Assembly: GCF_016862275.1 (NCBI RefSeq)
Contig: NZ_BOMQ01000054.1
Span: 59,305 to 123,304 of the forward strand
From: Actinoplanes nipponensis
Lineage (GTDB): Bacteria > Actinomycetota > Actinomycetes > Mycobacteriales > Micromonosporaceae
Length of the DNA stretch: 64,000 nt
Reading direction: 5' to 3'
Shown here one piece after another: positions 40,263-48,904 of this stretch. Under the pieces are notes generated by a model that had not been told where the DNA came from, made no database searches, and was given only the letters and a program-made list of their open reading frames with translations. Within the stretch, counting starts at the first letter, position 1. Each line of letters starts with the position of its first letter. The position numbers were made by a program, and so were the translations under genes.

Positions 40263-41687
40263 GTGTTCGCCAATCCCGAGGAACTCCTGCGATACCTCAA
40301 AGACGAGGACGTCAAGTTCGTCGACGTACGGTTCTGTGACCTTCCCGGCGTGATGCAGCACTTCAACATGCCGGTGGAATCGTTCGACGACAGTGTCGTG
40401 ACCGACGGCCTCGCCTTCGACGGATCCTCGATCCGCGGGTTCCAGGCCATCCACGAGTCCGACATGATGCTGCTGCCGGACGTGACGACGGCCTTCGTCG
40501 ACCCGTTCCGCATCCAGAAGACGCTGGCCCTGAACTTCTTCATCCACGACCCGTTCACCCGCGAGGCGTACTCGCGTGACCCGCGCAACGTGGCGAAGAA
40601 GGCCGAGACCTACCTGGCCTCCAGCGGCATCGCAGACACCGCGTACTTCGGCGCCGAGGCCGAGTTCTACATCTTCGACTCGATCCGGCACGAGACCGCC
40701 GCCCACCAGGCGTTCTACTACATCGACTCGATCGAGGGCGCCTGGAACTCCGGCAAGGACGAGGAGGGCGGCAACCGCGGCTACAAGACCGCGTACAAGG
40801 GCGGCTACTTCCCGGTCTCGCCGATCGACCACTACTCCGACCTGCGCGACGCGATGGTGCGCCGCCTGATCGACGTCGGCTTCACCGTGGAGCGCTCGCA
40901 CCACGAGGTCGGCACCGCGGGCCAGGCCGAGATCAACTACAAGTTCTCGACGCTGCTGCACGCCGGCGACCAGATGCAGATGTTCAAGTACATCATCAAG
41001 AACACCGCCTGGGAGCACGGCAAGACCGCCACGTTCATGCCGAAGCCGCTCTTCGGCGACAACGGCTCGGGCATGCACACCCACCAGTCCCTGTGGCTGG
41101 GCGGCGAGCCGCTGTTCTACGACGAGACCGGCTACGCGGGCCTGTCGGACACGGCCCGCTGGTACATCGGCGGCCTGCTGCACCACGCGCCGTCGCTGCT
41201 CGCGTTCACCAACCCGACGGTCAACTCGTACCGCCGCCTGGTGCCGGGCTACGAGGCGCCGGTCAACCTGGTCTACTCCCAGCGCAACCGCTCGGCCTGC
41301 ACCCGCATCCCGGTGACGGGCAGCAACCCGAAGGCCAAGCGCGTCGAGTTCCGCGTGCCGGACCCGTCGGGCAACCCGTACCTGAGCTTCTCGGCCCAGA
41401 TGATGGCCGGCCTCGACGGCATCAAGAACAAGATCGAGCCCCCGGCCCCGATCGACAAGGACCTGTACGACCTGCCGCCGGAGGAGTGGGGCAGCGTCAA
41501 GCAGGTGCCGGGCTCGCTGGACGCGGTCCTGCAGTCGCTGGAGAACGACCACGAGTTCCTCACGGCCGGCGGTGTTTTCACCGACGACCTGATCTCGACG
41601 TGGATCGACTACAAGCGCGTCAACGAGATCGACCCGGTCCGGCTCCGGCCGACCCCGCACGAGTTCGAGATGTACTACAACGTCTGA
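40263..41687 (+). CDS. glnA: Glutamine synthetase type I
   Basis: A 474-residue ATP-dependent enzyme forming glutamine from glutamate and ammonia; dodecameric by family. VKFVDVRFCDLPGVMQHFNM is the N-terminal signature, GAEAEFYIFD and HHEVGTAGQAEINYKF are the metal/glutamate motifs, and FMPKPLFGDNGSGMHTHQS is the ATP/glutamate loop. DKDLYDLPPEE contains the Tyr that GlnE adenylylates, so it belongs to the regulated class. The GTG at 40263 follows AGGAGG and gives the family start FANPEELLRYLKDEDV. A double GlnR box sits 83 bp upstream. A 12-bp hairpin follows the stop. Confidence 0.98.
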   Translation: MFANPEELLRYLKDEDVKFVDVRFCDLPGVMQHFNMPVESFDDSVVTDGLAFDGSSIRGFQAIHESDMMLLPDVTTAFVDPFRIQKTLALNFFIHDPFTREAYSRDPRNVAKKAETYLASSGIADTAYFGAEAEFYIFDSIRHETAAHQAFYYIDSIEGAWNSGKDEEGGNRGYKTAYKGGYFPVSPIDHYSDLRDAMVRRLIDVGFTVERSHHEVGTAGQAEINYKFSTLLHAGDQMQMFKYIIKNTAWEHGKTATFMPKPLFGDNGSGMHTHQSLWLGGEPLFYDETGYAGLSDTARWYIGGLLHHAPSLLAFTNPTVNSYRRLVPGYEAPVNLVYSQRNRSACTRIPVTGSNPKAKRVEFRVPDPSGNPYLSFSAQMMAGLDGIKNKIEPPAPIDKDLYDLPPEEWGSVKQVPGSLDAVLQSLENDHEFLTAGGVFTDDLISTWIDYKRVNEIDPVRLRPTPHEFEMYYNV

Positions 41688-41701
41688 CCCGTTGGCTGCT
41701 G

Positions 41702-41745
41702 ACGGCGGTCACGTCCGGCTCCATGCCGGCGTGGCCGCCGTTTCG
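41702..41745 (+). terminator. Terminator after glnA
   Basis: ACGGCGGTCACG (41702-41713) pairs with CGTGGCCGCCGT (41730-41741), 12 pairs including one G-T, and is followed by TTCG. It begins 14 bases after the glnA stop. Confidence 0.7.
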
Positions 41746-41850
41746 CGTCCACCGAGGTCCGGCCGTTTACGCCCCTCGGCCATCCCGCGGTACGCCCGAA
41801 TCCCCGGTAAAGCGGATGCACCGACCCACCGCCGGCCCTAGATTGCCCGG

Positions 41851-42774
41851 GTGGACCTCTCCCGTCTGGGCACGCCGACCGGTCCGATGATCCGGGTCCA
41901 CGGCGGGTTCGCCAACCGGATGTACCGGCTCGACACCGACCAGGGGTCGTTCGCGGTGAAGGAGTTGAACCTCGTCGACCGCCGCTGGCCGTACCGCGCC
42001 GGGGACGTGTTCCGCTTCGAGCGGGCGGCCTTCGCCGCCGGCATCCCGATGCCGGAGCCGATCTCGGCCGGCCCCCACGCGCTCGTCCACCGGTGGGTCG
42101 ACGGCGAGAAGCTGCCCGAGGCGCCCGTGCCGCCGGCGTACGCCTTCGAGATCGGTGAGATTCTCGCCCGCCTTCACGCGCTCGACGTCGCGTGGCCCCA
42201 CGGCTCGGCCGAGGACCCGCCGCCACGGGACTGGCCCGAACTCGCCGAGCGGGCGACGGCGACCGGACAGCCCTGGGCCGCCGAACTCGCCTCCCAGGTC
42301 GGTACGTTTCTCGCCATCGCCGACTTCGTCGACACGTGCGAACGACCGGGCCCCGTGGTGCTGACCCACAAGGACATTCAGCCGTGGAACCTGCTTGTTC
42401 GTCGGGGCCGGCCGGTGGTGCTCGACTGGGAACTCTCGGGGATGCTCGACCTGGCCGGTGAGCTGGGCTCGACAGCGCTGAGCCTGGCGAAAGGCCCCGG
42501 CTTCGACGACATCAGGCCCGCCATCTTCCGCGCGGTGCTGGACGGCTACGTCGCCGGGGGCGGGGCGCTGCCGCCGCCGGGTCCGAGCTGGTTCGTGTTC
42601 ATGGTCGGCGGCTGGCTGGGGCACACGAGGTGGAACATCCTGCGCTGCCTGGCCGGGGTCGAGGCCGGCACCGGGCCCGACCTCGCGCTGTCGCACGCGT
42701 CCGTGCGTGACGGCGTGCGCGGCCTGCCCGAACTGTTCGGGCGACTGCCCGAGCTCGAGGCGCTGGTCAGATAA
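41851..42774 (+). CDS. Aminoglycoside phosphotransferase (APH)-fold kinase
   Basis: A 307-residue kinase-like protein. The N-lobe has GGFANRMYRLDTDQGSFAVKEL with the ATP-binding Lys. The catalytic loop is VVLTHKDIQPWNLLVRRGRP (Brenner-type H-x-D-x-x-x-x-N), and the metal-binding VVLDWELSG follows. APH-fold enzymes phosphorylate antibiotics, choline, homoserine or other small molecules; nothing here fixes the substrate. It starts at GTG 41851, six bases after a TAGATT box (41839-41844), so it is probably leaderless. It opens a run of three small-molecule-modifying genes transcribed in the same direction. Confidence 0.82.
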   Translation: MDLSRLGTPTGPMIRVHGGFANRMYRLDTDQGSFAVKELNLVDRRWPYRAGDVFRFERAAFAAGIPMPEPISAGPHALVHRWVDGEKLPEAPVPPAYAFEIGEILARLHALDVAWPHGSAEDPPPRDWPELAERATATGQPWAAELASQVGTFLAIADFVDTCERPGPVVLTHKDIQPWNLLVRRGRPVVLDWELSGMLDLAGELGSTALSLAKGPGFDDIRPAIFRAVLDGYVAGGGALPPPGPSWFVFMVGGWLGHTRWNILRCLAGVEAGTGPDLALSHASVRDGVRGLPELFGRLPELEALVR

Positions 42775-42783
42775 CCGCGTAAC

Positions 42784-43227
42784 GTGCACGGGGTGGACAT
42801 CATCCGTCAGGTGGTCGTCTTCGACGCGGCCGACCTGCCAGCAGAGAGCGCATTCTGGGCGGGCATGCTCGATGGGCACGTCTTCGAGGACGATCGGTGG
42901 CACACGGTGATCGACGCCGCCGGTCAGTGGCGGGTGGGGGTGCAGCTGGCACCGGACCACGTCCCGCCGCAGTGGCCGGACGGCAACCCGCAGCAGGTCC
43001 ACCTGGACCTGCACGTCCGCGACGCCAAGGCCGCACATGACAAGGCGGTCGCTCTCGGCGCCCGGTTGCTGCGCGCATCCGATCTGGCCGCCGAGGAGGG
43101 CCACCAGGTTTACGCCGATCCGGCCGGACACCCGTTCTGCATCGGATGGGGCCAGCCGTCACCGGAGCGACTCGCGGCCTTCGTGGCCGAGCACGTCGGT
43201 CCGACCAAGCCCAGCGGAACCTCGTGA
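42784..43227 (+). CDS. VOC-family protein
   Basis: A 147-residue protein with two VOC modules: VVVFDAADLPAESAFWAGML and QQVHLDLHVRDAKAAHDKAV, ending with VYADPAGHPFCIGW. This arrangement, with the H-x-D-L-H strand, is the glyoxalase/bleomycin-resistance-like type common in actinomycetes. No substrate can be read from the sequence. The GTG at 42784 is nine bases after the kinase stop, so the two are probably one transcript. Confidence 0.82.
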   Translation: MHGVDIIRQVVVFDAADLPAESAFWAGMLDGHVFEDDRWHTVIDAAGQWRVGVQLAPDHVPPQWPDGNPQQVHLDLHVRDAKAAHDKAVALGARLLRASDLAAEEGHQVYADPAGHPFCIGWGQPSPERLAAFVAEHVGPTKPSGTS

Positions 43228-43291
43228 GGCTCGTCGCCTCATCGGTTGGCCACGAGATGTCCGTGTGGGCCCGACACGGATAAGGTGCGTC

Positions 43292-43933
43292 ATGGCTACC
43301 GAGTCGTACACCGTCGCGTCTCTCAGCCCCGAGACCTGGCCCGCTTTCGAGGCGCTGGTGCAGCGGCACAATGGCATCTTCGGTGGCTGCTGGTGCATCT
43401 GGTTCCACCCCGACGGTCCCGAGCGCGGTCAAGGCGCGGAGGCCAACCGAGCCCTGAAGAAGGCCTACGTCGAGCAGGGCAAGGCGCACGCCGCGTTGGT
43501 GATGGACGGTGACGAGGCCATCGCGTGGGCTGAATACGGCAGCCCGGCCGAGTTGCCCAACATTCACCACCGTAAGGACTACGACGCCACCAGGTCCGCG
43601 GACCCTGACTACCGGATCACCTGCGTCTTCGTCGACAAGCGCTACCGGCGGCGGGGCGTGACGGAGTTGGCGATCACCGGTGCGCTCCGCCTGATCGCGC
43701 AGGCCGGCGGCGGGCGAGTCGAGAGTTATCCCCACGACCTGACCAACCAGACCAAGAAGATGTCGTCGTCGTTCCTCTACAACGGCACCCGTCGACTCTA
43801 TGAGCGGCTCGGCTTCACCTACGACCGGCCCAAAGGGCTGAAGAACTGCGTCATGGTGAAGACGGTCGAGCCCCCTGCAGGCACCGGACGAGGTCATCGC
43901 GGTGGGGGCGATCCAGTGTCCAGACCCACCTGA
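43292..43933 (+). CDS. GNAT-family N-acetyltransferase
   Basis: A 213-residue protein. FGGCWCIWFHPDGPERGQG near the N-terminus, with its two cysteines, marks a frequent subfamily of putative acetyltransferases. ITCVFVDKRYRRRGVTELAI is motif A with the acetyl-CoA loop (R-R-R-G-V), and YERLGFTYDRPKG is motif B. The substrate is unknown. ATG 43292 is preferred; a TAAGGT box (43281-43286) five bases upstream suggests leaderless expression. The C-terminal 20 residues are rich in Gly/Arg and may be a tail without function. It is the third gene of the APH-VOC-GNAT run. Confidence 0.82.
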   Translation: MATESYTVASLSPETWPAFEALVQRHNGIFGGCWCIWFHPDGPERGQGAEANRALKKAYVEQGKAHAALVMDGDEAIAWAEYGSPAELPNIHHRKDYDATRSADPDYRITCVFVDKRYRRRGVTELAITGALRLIAQAGGGRVESYPHDLTNQTKKMSSSFLYNGTRRLYERLGFTYDRPKGLKNCVMVKTVEPPAGTGRGHRGGGDPVSRPT

Positions 43934-44043
43934 CCCTTGACTGCACGCTCGCGTGGCGGTGAACATTCGCGTCGTCGAGGTCGACGGCTCCCGCGACGCT
44001 CGAGCCGTCGCGGATGAGTCGGCCGGTCACGGTGCGCCCAGTT

Positions 44044-44766
44044 TCATCGCTCATGGTCGACGTCTTCGATCGCCCGCAGTAACCGGCGGAGTTTGCGCCT
44101 CTCGTCGGCGGTGAAATCGGCGCTGTCCTCCGCTTGACCGTCCGGCTCCGGCGGCCGCTCCTCGCCGACAGCCGGCCGGGGCTCCCTGCTCCGGCTCTGC
44201 CCGTGGTCGCCGCCGATGAGCCCGAATACCTCCTCGGCGGCCCTCTTGCTGACCAGCGAAATGAGCTCCTTCCTGAATTCGGCCAGGAACTCCGTCACTG
44301 CTGCGCTTCCCAGGACCGTCAGGGCCGGGGTCAGGTACCCGCGCAGGGTCTCGCCGAGATCCTGTTCGCCGGTTGGTGGAGCTTCCGCCTCGCCCGCCGG
44401 TGGTGTCGCGCGGGCATGCCCGCCGATCACCGGACGCTCCGATTCGGACAAGTGCTTGCTCGTGGCGGCGGGGGTCTCGTCGGCGTCTGTTCTCCGCTGG
44501 ACCTCCCGCATCTCTGCCTTGATCTCGTCGAGGCTGAGCACGCCCGGCTCGCTCCGGTGCGCTTCGGCGGGCAGCTGAGCCTCGAACCGGGCGGCGTCGA
44601 ACGGGGGCGGCATCGCGCCGGTCCTGGTGCCCTCGGAGTCGAGGAGGCCGCCGACCACGCCGCTCGCCGCGCCGAGCGCGCCGTAGGCGATCTTGGCCGG
44701 CTTGGCATCCAGGAAATCGAAGACCTTGTTGCGATCCCGGGCTACGCGAGGTTTCTGCTCGTCCAT
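44044..44766 (-). CDS. Unknown acidic protein with a short glycine-rich hydrophobic segment
   Basis: A 240-residue protein without any domain I recognise. Residues 27-43 (IAYGALGAASGVVGGLL) form a glycine-rich hydrophobic stretch like a glycine-zipper or membrane-inserting helix. A long charged, proline-rich middle follows. Residues 140-190 (LRGYLTPALTVLGSAAVTEF, LISLVSKRAAEEVFGLIGG) are amphipathic. The C-terminus is highly charged (DERRKLRRLLRAIEDVDHE). GGGGAGG lies about seven bases before the ATG at 44764-44766. There is no signal peptide. It diverges from the GT39-like gene. It could be an effector- or pore-related protein, but there is no direct evidence. Confidence 0.6.
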   Translation of the reverse strand: MDEQKPRVARDRNKVFDFLDAKPAKIAYGALGAASGVVGGLLDSEGTRTGAMPPPFDAARFEAQLPAEAHRSEPGVLSLDEIKAEMREVQRRTDADETPAATSKHLSESERPVIGGHARATPPAGEAEAPPTGEQDLGETLRGYLTPALTVLGSAAVTEFLAEFRKELISLVSKRAAEEVFGLIGGDHGQSRSREPRPAVGEERPPEPDGQAEDSADFTADERRKLRRLLRAIEDVDHER

Positions 44767-44909
44767 CTTCGACACCTCCCCACCGTCAGCGTGCTCACCG
44801 CCCTCCGTGGTGGCCAGGGCCGGAGGTCCGCACCGCGGAGGACCAACCGCCGTGTCAGGTTTCATCGATCGGCTTTACCTGTGGTGGACGAAGGGCTACA
44901 CGTCGATCG

Positions 44910-46664
44910 GTGAAGTTTTCTTGGTCGCAGCAACGGACGGGGGCCGTTCCTCGGCAGCGACACCGAGGACGGGCGATAGCGGCCGATGAACCTCCGGTGC
45001 GGACCGGCGTACCGCCACCCACGGCGCGCCCCACCGGGATCCGCCGATACCAGTCCTGGCTCGTCTCCCTCGCCGTGGTCGTCCTGCTGGCCCAGATGGC
45101 CTTCGTCATGGTCACGGCGGCGCGGGAGGAGTCGCAGACCGCGGACGAGGGCGTGTACGTCGCCGCGGCGGTCGTCTACCTGCGGCAACATAGCCTGCGC
45201 TACAACCCGGAACATCCGCCGCTGGCCAAGCTGGTGATGGCGACCGGACTGGCCTTCGCCGATCCGCGGATCGACACCCGTCCGGAATTCACCGAGTTCC
45301 AGGCCGGCACCGATGTGATCTACGGGCACGGCAACGGGGCGCAGCGCGTCCTCTGGTACGCCCGCCTGCCGATGATCGTCCTGACGCTCCTGTTCGGCCT
45401 GGTGGTGTTCGCGTTCGCCCGGGACATCGCCGGGTGGGCCGGCGGTCTGCTGGCGCTCGCGCTGTACGCGTTCTCGCCGGACGTCATCACGTTCGGCTCG
45501 CTGGCCGGGGTCGACGCCCCCGCCGCGGGTTTCCTGCTGACCGCCGCGTGGCTGGTGTGGCGGGCGAGGCGCCGCCCCTGGTGGTATCTGCCGCCGGCCG
45601 GGATCGCCCTCGGCGCGGCGCTGGCCACGAAGATGAACACGCTCGCCGCGGCACCGGTCGTGCTGCTGCTGGCCGGCGTGTCCGTCTGGTCCGCGCAGCC
45701 GGACAAGCGGCGTACCCCCAGGCTCTTGACCGCCGCCGGCGCGGCCGCCGGGACCGGCGTGCTGGCGCTCGCGACGGTGTGGCTCACCTACCTGATCGTC
45801 GACCCGCACCTGCGCTGGGTCTCCCCGCCCGACCTGCCGGTGATCTCCGGGATGACCGGCCGGCTCGTCGACTGGCTGCCGCTCCCGCGGCCCTTCCGGG
45901 ACGGGATGCGCATCCAGTTGGGGCTGGAGGAGCGGACGAACGGCGGGTTCCTGCTGGGCGAGGCCTATTCGGGCCACCGCTGGTACTACCTGCCGGCCGC
46001 GTTACTGATCAAGACGCCGCTCGGCATGCTGGCGCTGTGGCTGGCCGGCGCCACGACGATGCTGACCATGCGCCGGTTGCGGCCCGCGGCTCTCTACGTC
46101 CTGCTGCCGACCGCGGTGCTGCTGGTGGCGGCGATGCAGGGCGCCCGGGACTGGGGCGTGCGGTACGCGCTGTTCGTACCGGTGTTGCTGGCCGTGGCGG
46201 CCGCGGCCGTCACCGTCGTGCCGCGGTGGCCGGTACGGGCCGTCGCCGCCCTGCTGGTGGCCTTCGTCGCCGTCAGTTCGGCCCGGGCCTTCCCGTACTA
46301 CCTGCCCTACTCCAACGAGGCGTTCGGCGGTCCGTCCAAGACCTACCTGCGGCTGGGCCAGTCCAACGTCGACTGGTATCAGGACCTGTACCGGCTCGGC
46401 AAGCACATGCGGGAGCGGTATCCGGGCGAGCCGGTCTGGCTGGTGCACCGCCACAGCGCCGTGGCCGGCTACTACGGCATCACCGTCCGCGATCCGCTGA
46501 AGGTGCCGCCGTCGCAGGTCGGCGGGCTGCTGGCGGTCTCCGCGACCCACGTCGCCTACCCCTCGCCGGCGATCCGGGCGCTGATCGACCGCGGCGTCCT
46601 CATCGACCAGGTCGGCCACTCCATCATGATCTACCGGTTGCCGCCGGCCCGCCCGGCGTCCTGA
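44910..46664 (+). CDS. GT39-like (dolichyl-phosphate-mannose-protein mannosyltransferase fold) membrane protein
   Basis: A 584-residue GT-C protein. A basic N-terminus of about 45 residues is followed by about 12 helices. The first periplasmic loop has SQTADEGVYVAAAVVYLRQH with the catalytic-type D-E pair, then YNPEHPPLAKLV, the PMT-like motif. The C-terminal soluble part ends YLRLGQSNVDWYQDLYRLG. Likely a transferase of lipid-linked sugar to protein or lipid. The start is uncertain: GTG 44910 gives a long basic leader, and internal starts to about 45060 are possible. It holds a TTA codon at 46002, rare in such genomes and possibly under bldA-type control. Confidence 0.75.
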   Translation: MKFSWSQQRTGAVPRQRHRGRAIAADEPPVRTGVPPPTARPTGIRRYQSWLVSLAVVVLLAQMAFVMVTAAREESQTADEGVYVAAAVVYLRQHSLRYNPEHPPLAKLVMATGLAFADPRIDTRPEFTEFQAGTDVIYGHGNGAQRVLWYARLPMIVLTLLFGLVVFAFARDIAGWAGGLLALALYAFSPDVITFGSLAGVDAPAAGFLLTAAWLVWRARRRPWWYLPPAGIALGAALATKMNTLAAAPVVLLLAGVSVWSAQPDKRRTPRLLTAAGAAAGTGVLALATVWLTYLIVDPHLRWVSPPDLPVISGMTGRLVDWLPLPRPFRDGMRIQLGLEERTNGGFLLGEAYSGHRWYYLPAALLIKTPLGMLALWLAGATTMLTMRRLRPAALYVLLPTAVLLVAAMQGARDWGVRYALFVPVLLAVAAAAVTVVPRWPVRAVAALLVAFVAVSSARAFPYYLPYSNEAFGGPSKTYLRLGQSNVDWYQDLYRLGKHMRERYPGEPVWLVHRHSAVAGYYGITVRDPLKVPPSQVGGLLAVSATHVAYPSPAIRALIDRGVLIDQVGHSIMIYRLPPARPAS

Positions 46665-46665
46665 C

Positions 46666-47085
46666 TCAGGCGAGCAGGGGCGTCAGGAAACCGGGGTCCC
46701 GCACGTCGGTGTTGGTGAGCACGACGATGCGGCGCCCCCGCTCCAGGATGTCCCCGGCGAACGCGGTGAACCCGGCGCCCATGCCGACCACGTCGAGTTC
46801 CCAGCTCGGCAGCGGCCCGCCGGCGTCGTCGTGACCCTGCGCCAGGTCCGGGCGCCCGTGGGGCGCGCCGGCGAAGGTGCGGGTCAGCCCGAGCGGCCCG
46901 AAGACCCGGTCGGCCAGGAAGATCCGGTACGGCGTCCCGGTGGCCCGTTCCACGACTTGGGCCCCGCGCCCGGCGCGTACTTGAGCGACACGCGGTCGTC
47001 GACGCTCAGCGTGCCGTCCCGGGCGAGCAGCAGCACGGCGGCCGCGGTGAACTGCTTGCTCACCGAGGGCCAGCTGGTACCGCGT
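46666..47085 (-). pseudogene. Remnant of a serine beta-lactamase/DD-peptidase-like gene
   Basis: Two pieces of a beta-lactamase-family (class C/DD-peptidase) protein lie in different frames. Bases from about 47085 to 46955 translate in one frame to PSVSKQFTAAAVLLLARDGT, with the S-x-x-K active-site motif, then LSVDDRVSL. From 46953 a second frame reads VERATGTPYRIFLADRVFGP and continues to VVLTNTDVRDPGFLTPLLA at 46666. The middle of the protein (Y-x-N region) and the N-terminus are missing. An internal deletion plus frameshift best explains this. It is therefore not functional. Confidence 0.7.
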
Positions 47086-47088
47086 CTC

Positions 47089-47484
47089 CTACCAGTCCCG
47101 CCAGCCGTCGGTCAGCTCACCGCGGTGCAGGTCGCGCCGCCCGGTCAGCGCGGCCACATCGACGCCCGCCTCGGTCAGGACCGCGTCGATGTACTCGCAC
47201 AGGTCCTCGCGCTCGCCCGTCTCGATGACCGCCGACTCCTCGTCGACGGCGTTCAGGGCGAGCACCACCCGCTCGACCGCCGCCCACACGGCCTCGTCGG
47301 TGACCGCCGGCAGGCTCTGGATCTCCCGCTCGTAGGCCGCCAGCACCGCGTCGATGGCTGCCGTCGCTTCGGCCGGCCACAACTGGGCGGCGTACGCCTG
47401 GTCCCGGGGGAGGGTTCCGGCCGCGACCGCCGCCTCCTGCTCCGCGACGCTGCGCTGCCACCTCTGACTGGGCCTGGAGATCAT
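47089..47484 (-). CDS. Hypothetical protein, 131 residues
   Basis: A 131-residue, acidic, mainly helical cytoplasmic protein (MISRPSQRWQRSVAEQEAAV at the start; ESAVIETGEREDLCEYIDAV in the middle). The spacing of acidic and aromatic residues suggests a compact helical bundle as in small DUF proteins that act beside others. I know no matching family. It starts at ATG 47482-47484, four bases after the P-loop gene's stop on the same strand, so the two are probably co-transcribed. It is upstream of the beta-lactamase remnant. Confidence 0.6.
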   Translation of the reverse strand: MISRPSQRWQRSVAEQEAAVAAGTLPRDQAYAAQLWPAEATAAIDAVLAAYEREIQSLPAVTDEAVWAAVERVVLALNAVDEESAVIETGEREDLCEYIDAVLTEAGVDVAALTGRRDLHRGELTDGWRDW

Positions 47485-47488
47485 GGTG

Positions 47489-48010
47489 TCAGCGTAGGGC
47501 CTGGCGCAGCGGCCCCCGCAGCCACCGGGCGATCTCCCGCCGGCTGCGCAGCCGCACCACGGTGAGCTCCGGGCGTTTAGCCAGCTGGTCCCGCACCCGG
47601 GCCCGCGCCGTGGGGTGGGTCTGCCAGGCCCACCGCACGATGTGGTCCTTCGTGGTGAGGATCGTCCACAGCGGCGCCTCGGTGTTGCCGTGCCACAGCT
47701 CCTCGCGCCGCAGGCGGCGGCGCACCGTGCGGGCGATGACCTGCCGCATCACCAGCCACCGGGGCAGATCCAGCCACACCAGCAGGTCGGCCCGGTCGGC
47801 CAGGTGCTCGCGCACCGCGCTGTACTGCCATTCGGTCACCCAGGCCGGGCCGGCGGCGAAGCGGTGCACGTCGGTCACGAAGCTCGGCCGTGGCGTCCAG
47901 CCCGGCCCGTGGAAGAGGCTGTCGATCTCGACCCGCGGCACCCGCAGGATCGCGGCGATCCGCTGCGCCGTCGTGGTCTTGCCGGAGCCCGACGGGCCCG
48001 CCACCAGCAC
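47489..48010 (-). CDS. P-loop NTPase, adenylate-kinase/topology-modulation-like
   Basis: A 173-residue protein. VLVAGPSGSGKTTTAQRIAA is the Walker A P-loop. PRVEIDSLFHGPGWTPRPSF and AWVTEWQYSAVREHLADRAD are the substrate-side motifs, and LLVWLDLPRWLVMRQVIART is the Walker B-like strand. This pattern matches the topology-modulation/FlaR-like group of small kinases. No N-terminal ATG fits; GTG 48008-48010 puts the P-loop at the N-terminus as usual. It lies 44 bp downstream of the DUF4191 gene. Substrate and role unknown. Confidence 0.8.
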   Translation of the reverse strand: MLVAGPSGSGKTTTAQRIAAILRVPRVEIDSLFHGPGWTPRPSFVTDVHRFAAGPAWVTEWQYSAVREHLADRADLLVWLDLPRWLVMRQVIARTVRRRLRREELWHGNTEAPLWTILTTKDHIVRWAWQTHPTARARVRDQLAKRPELTVVRLRSRREIARWLRGPLRQALR

Positions 48011-48054
48011 CCGTCGCGGGCGGGCCGGCAGCGGGTCCCCGGCCCCCAGCAGGG

Positions 48055-48747
48055 TCAGCGGGGTCGCTGCTGGCGCATGCCCTTGCCGCCCGGGCGCATG
48101 TTCTTCGGGATCGCGCCCTTGGGCATCTGCGGGCGGGCCATCAGCGCTCCCAGGCGCTTGTCCAGCGCGTTGACGTCCTTGCCGGTCAGGTTGCGGGGCA
48201 GCTTCATCATCGTGGTGCGGAGCTTGCGGATCGACAGCTCGCCGTCGCCCGGGCCGATCATGTAGTCGTACATCGGGGCGCTGCCGATCACCTTCGACAG
48301 GCGGCGCTTCTCCTGGCCCAGCAGGTTGCGCACGCGCTGCGACTGGCCCTCGCCCAGCAGGATCACGCCGGGGCGGCCGATGACGATGTGCACCATGTCG
48401 AACTGGGTGGTCGAGCTGGCCGCCGGGCGGACCCGCCAGTCGCCGCGCATGTTCTCCATGATCGAGGCGGCCGCGCCGGGCTGGCCCTCGGCGGCGTTCA
48501 TCATCGCGGTGTTCGACCGCAGGTTGAGCACGATCAGCGCGGCCAGCAGGGCGACCATGACGCCGATCGGGATCCACACCCAGCCCAGGCCCAGGAGGAC
48601 GACCAGCACGGTCAGGGCGAGGGGGATCAGCACCGCCGCGATGAGCAGCGGGACGAACCACTTGTCCTGCCGCGCCGTGAACGCGAACACCTGGCCGATC
48701 TGCTTCAGGCGCTCGACGAACGACACCTTCTCCTGGGGTTTTGCCAT
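48055..48747 (-). CDS. DUF4191 family membrane protein (Rv2219 orthologue)
   Basis: A 230-residue protein. Its N-terminus VSFVERLKQIGQVFAFTARQ is followed by two hydrophobic helices (VPLLIAAVLIPLALTVLVVL and WIPIGVMVALLAALIVLNL) and a cytoplasmic C-domain (FDMVHIVIGRPGVILLGEG). This is the actinobacterial DUF4191 layout. In M. tuberculosis the orthologue Rv2219 sits between lipA and glnA1, the same neighbourhood as here. ATG 48745-48747 has a TACACT box (48755-48760) seven bases upstream, so it is probably leaderless. Function is unknown. Confidence 0.88.
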   Translation of the reverse strand: MAKPQEKVSFVERLKQIGQVFAFTARQDKWFVPLLIAAVLIPLALTVLVVLLGLGWVWIPIGVMVALLAALIVLNLRSNTAMMNAAEGQPGAAASIMENMRGDWRVRPAASSTTQFDMVHIVIGRPGVILLGEGQSQRVRNLLGQEKRRLSKVIGSAPMYDYMIGPGDGELSIRKLRTTMMKLPRNLTGKDVNALDKRLGALMARPQMPKGAIPKNMRPGGKGMRQQRPR

Positions 48748-48904
48748 ACCCGAAAGTGTAGTGGTCAGCATGGTGCCTTACTCGCCCAGGATCGGTAGCT
48801 GAGGTGGGCCGGGGCCCGAAGATGAGGGACCTTCCCCATGCGCCGCCGCCACCTTCGCGCGAAGAGTCGAGGACAGCAGAGCCGACCGATCGCGAGGAGC
48901 CCCG

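Noticed and set aside
41851..47085. A biosynthetic gene cluster driven by the nearby AfsR/SARP regulator
   Set aside because: No PKS, NRPS, terpene or RiPP core gene is present; the genes look like unrelated modification and membrane functions.
46831..47565. Plus-strand frame over the beta-lactamase remnant and the 131-residue gene
   Set aside because: No start site or recognisable protein; composition fits the complement of the minus-strand genes.
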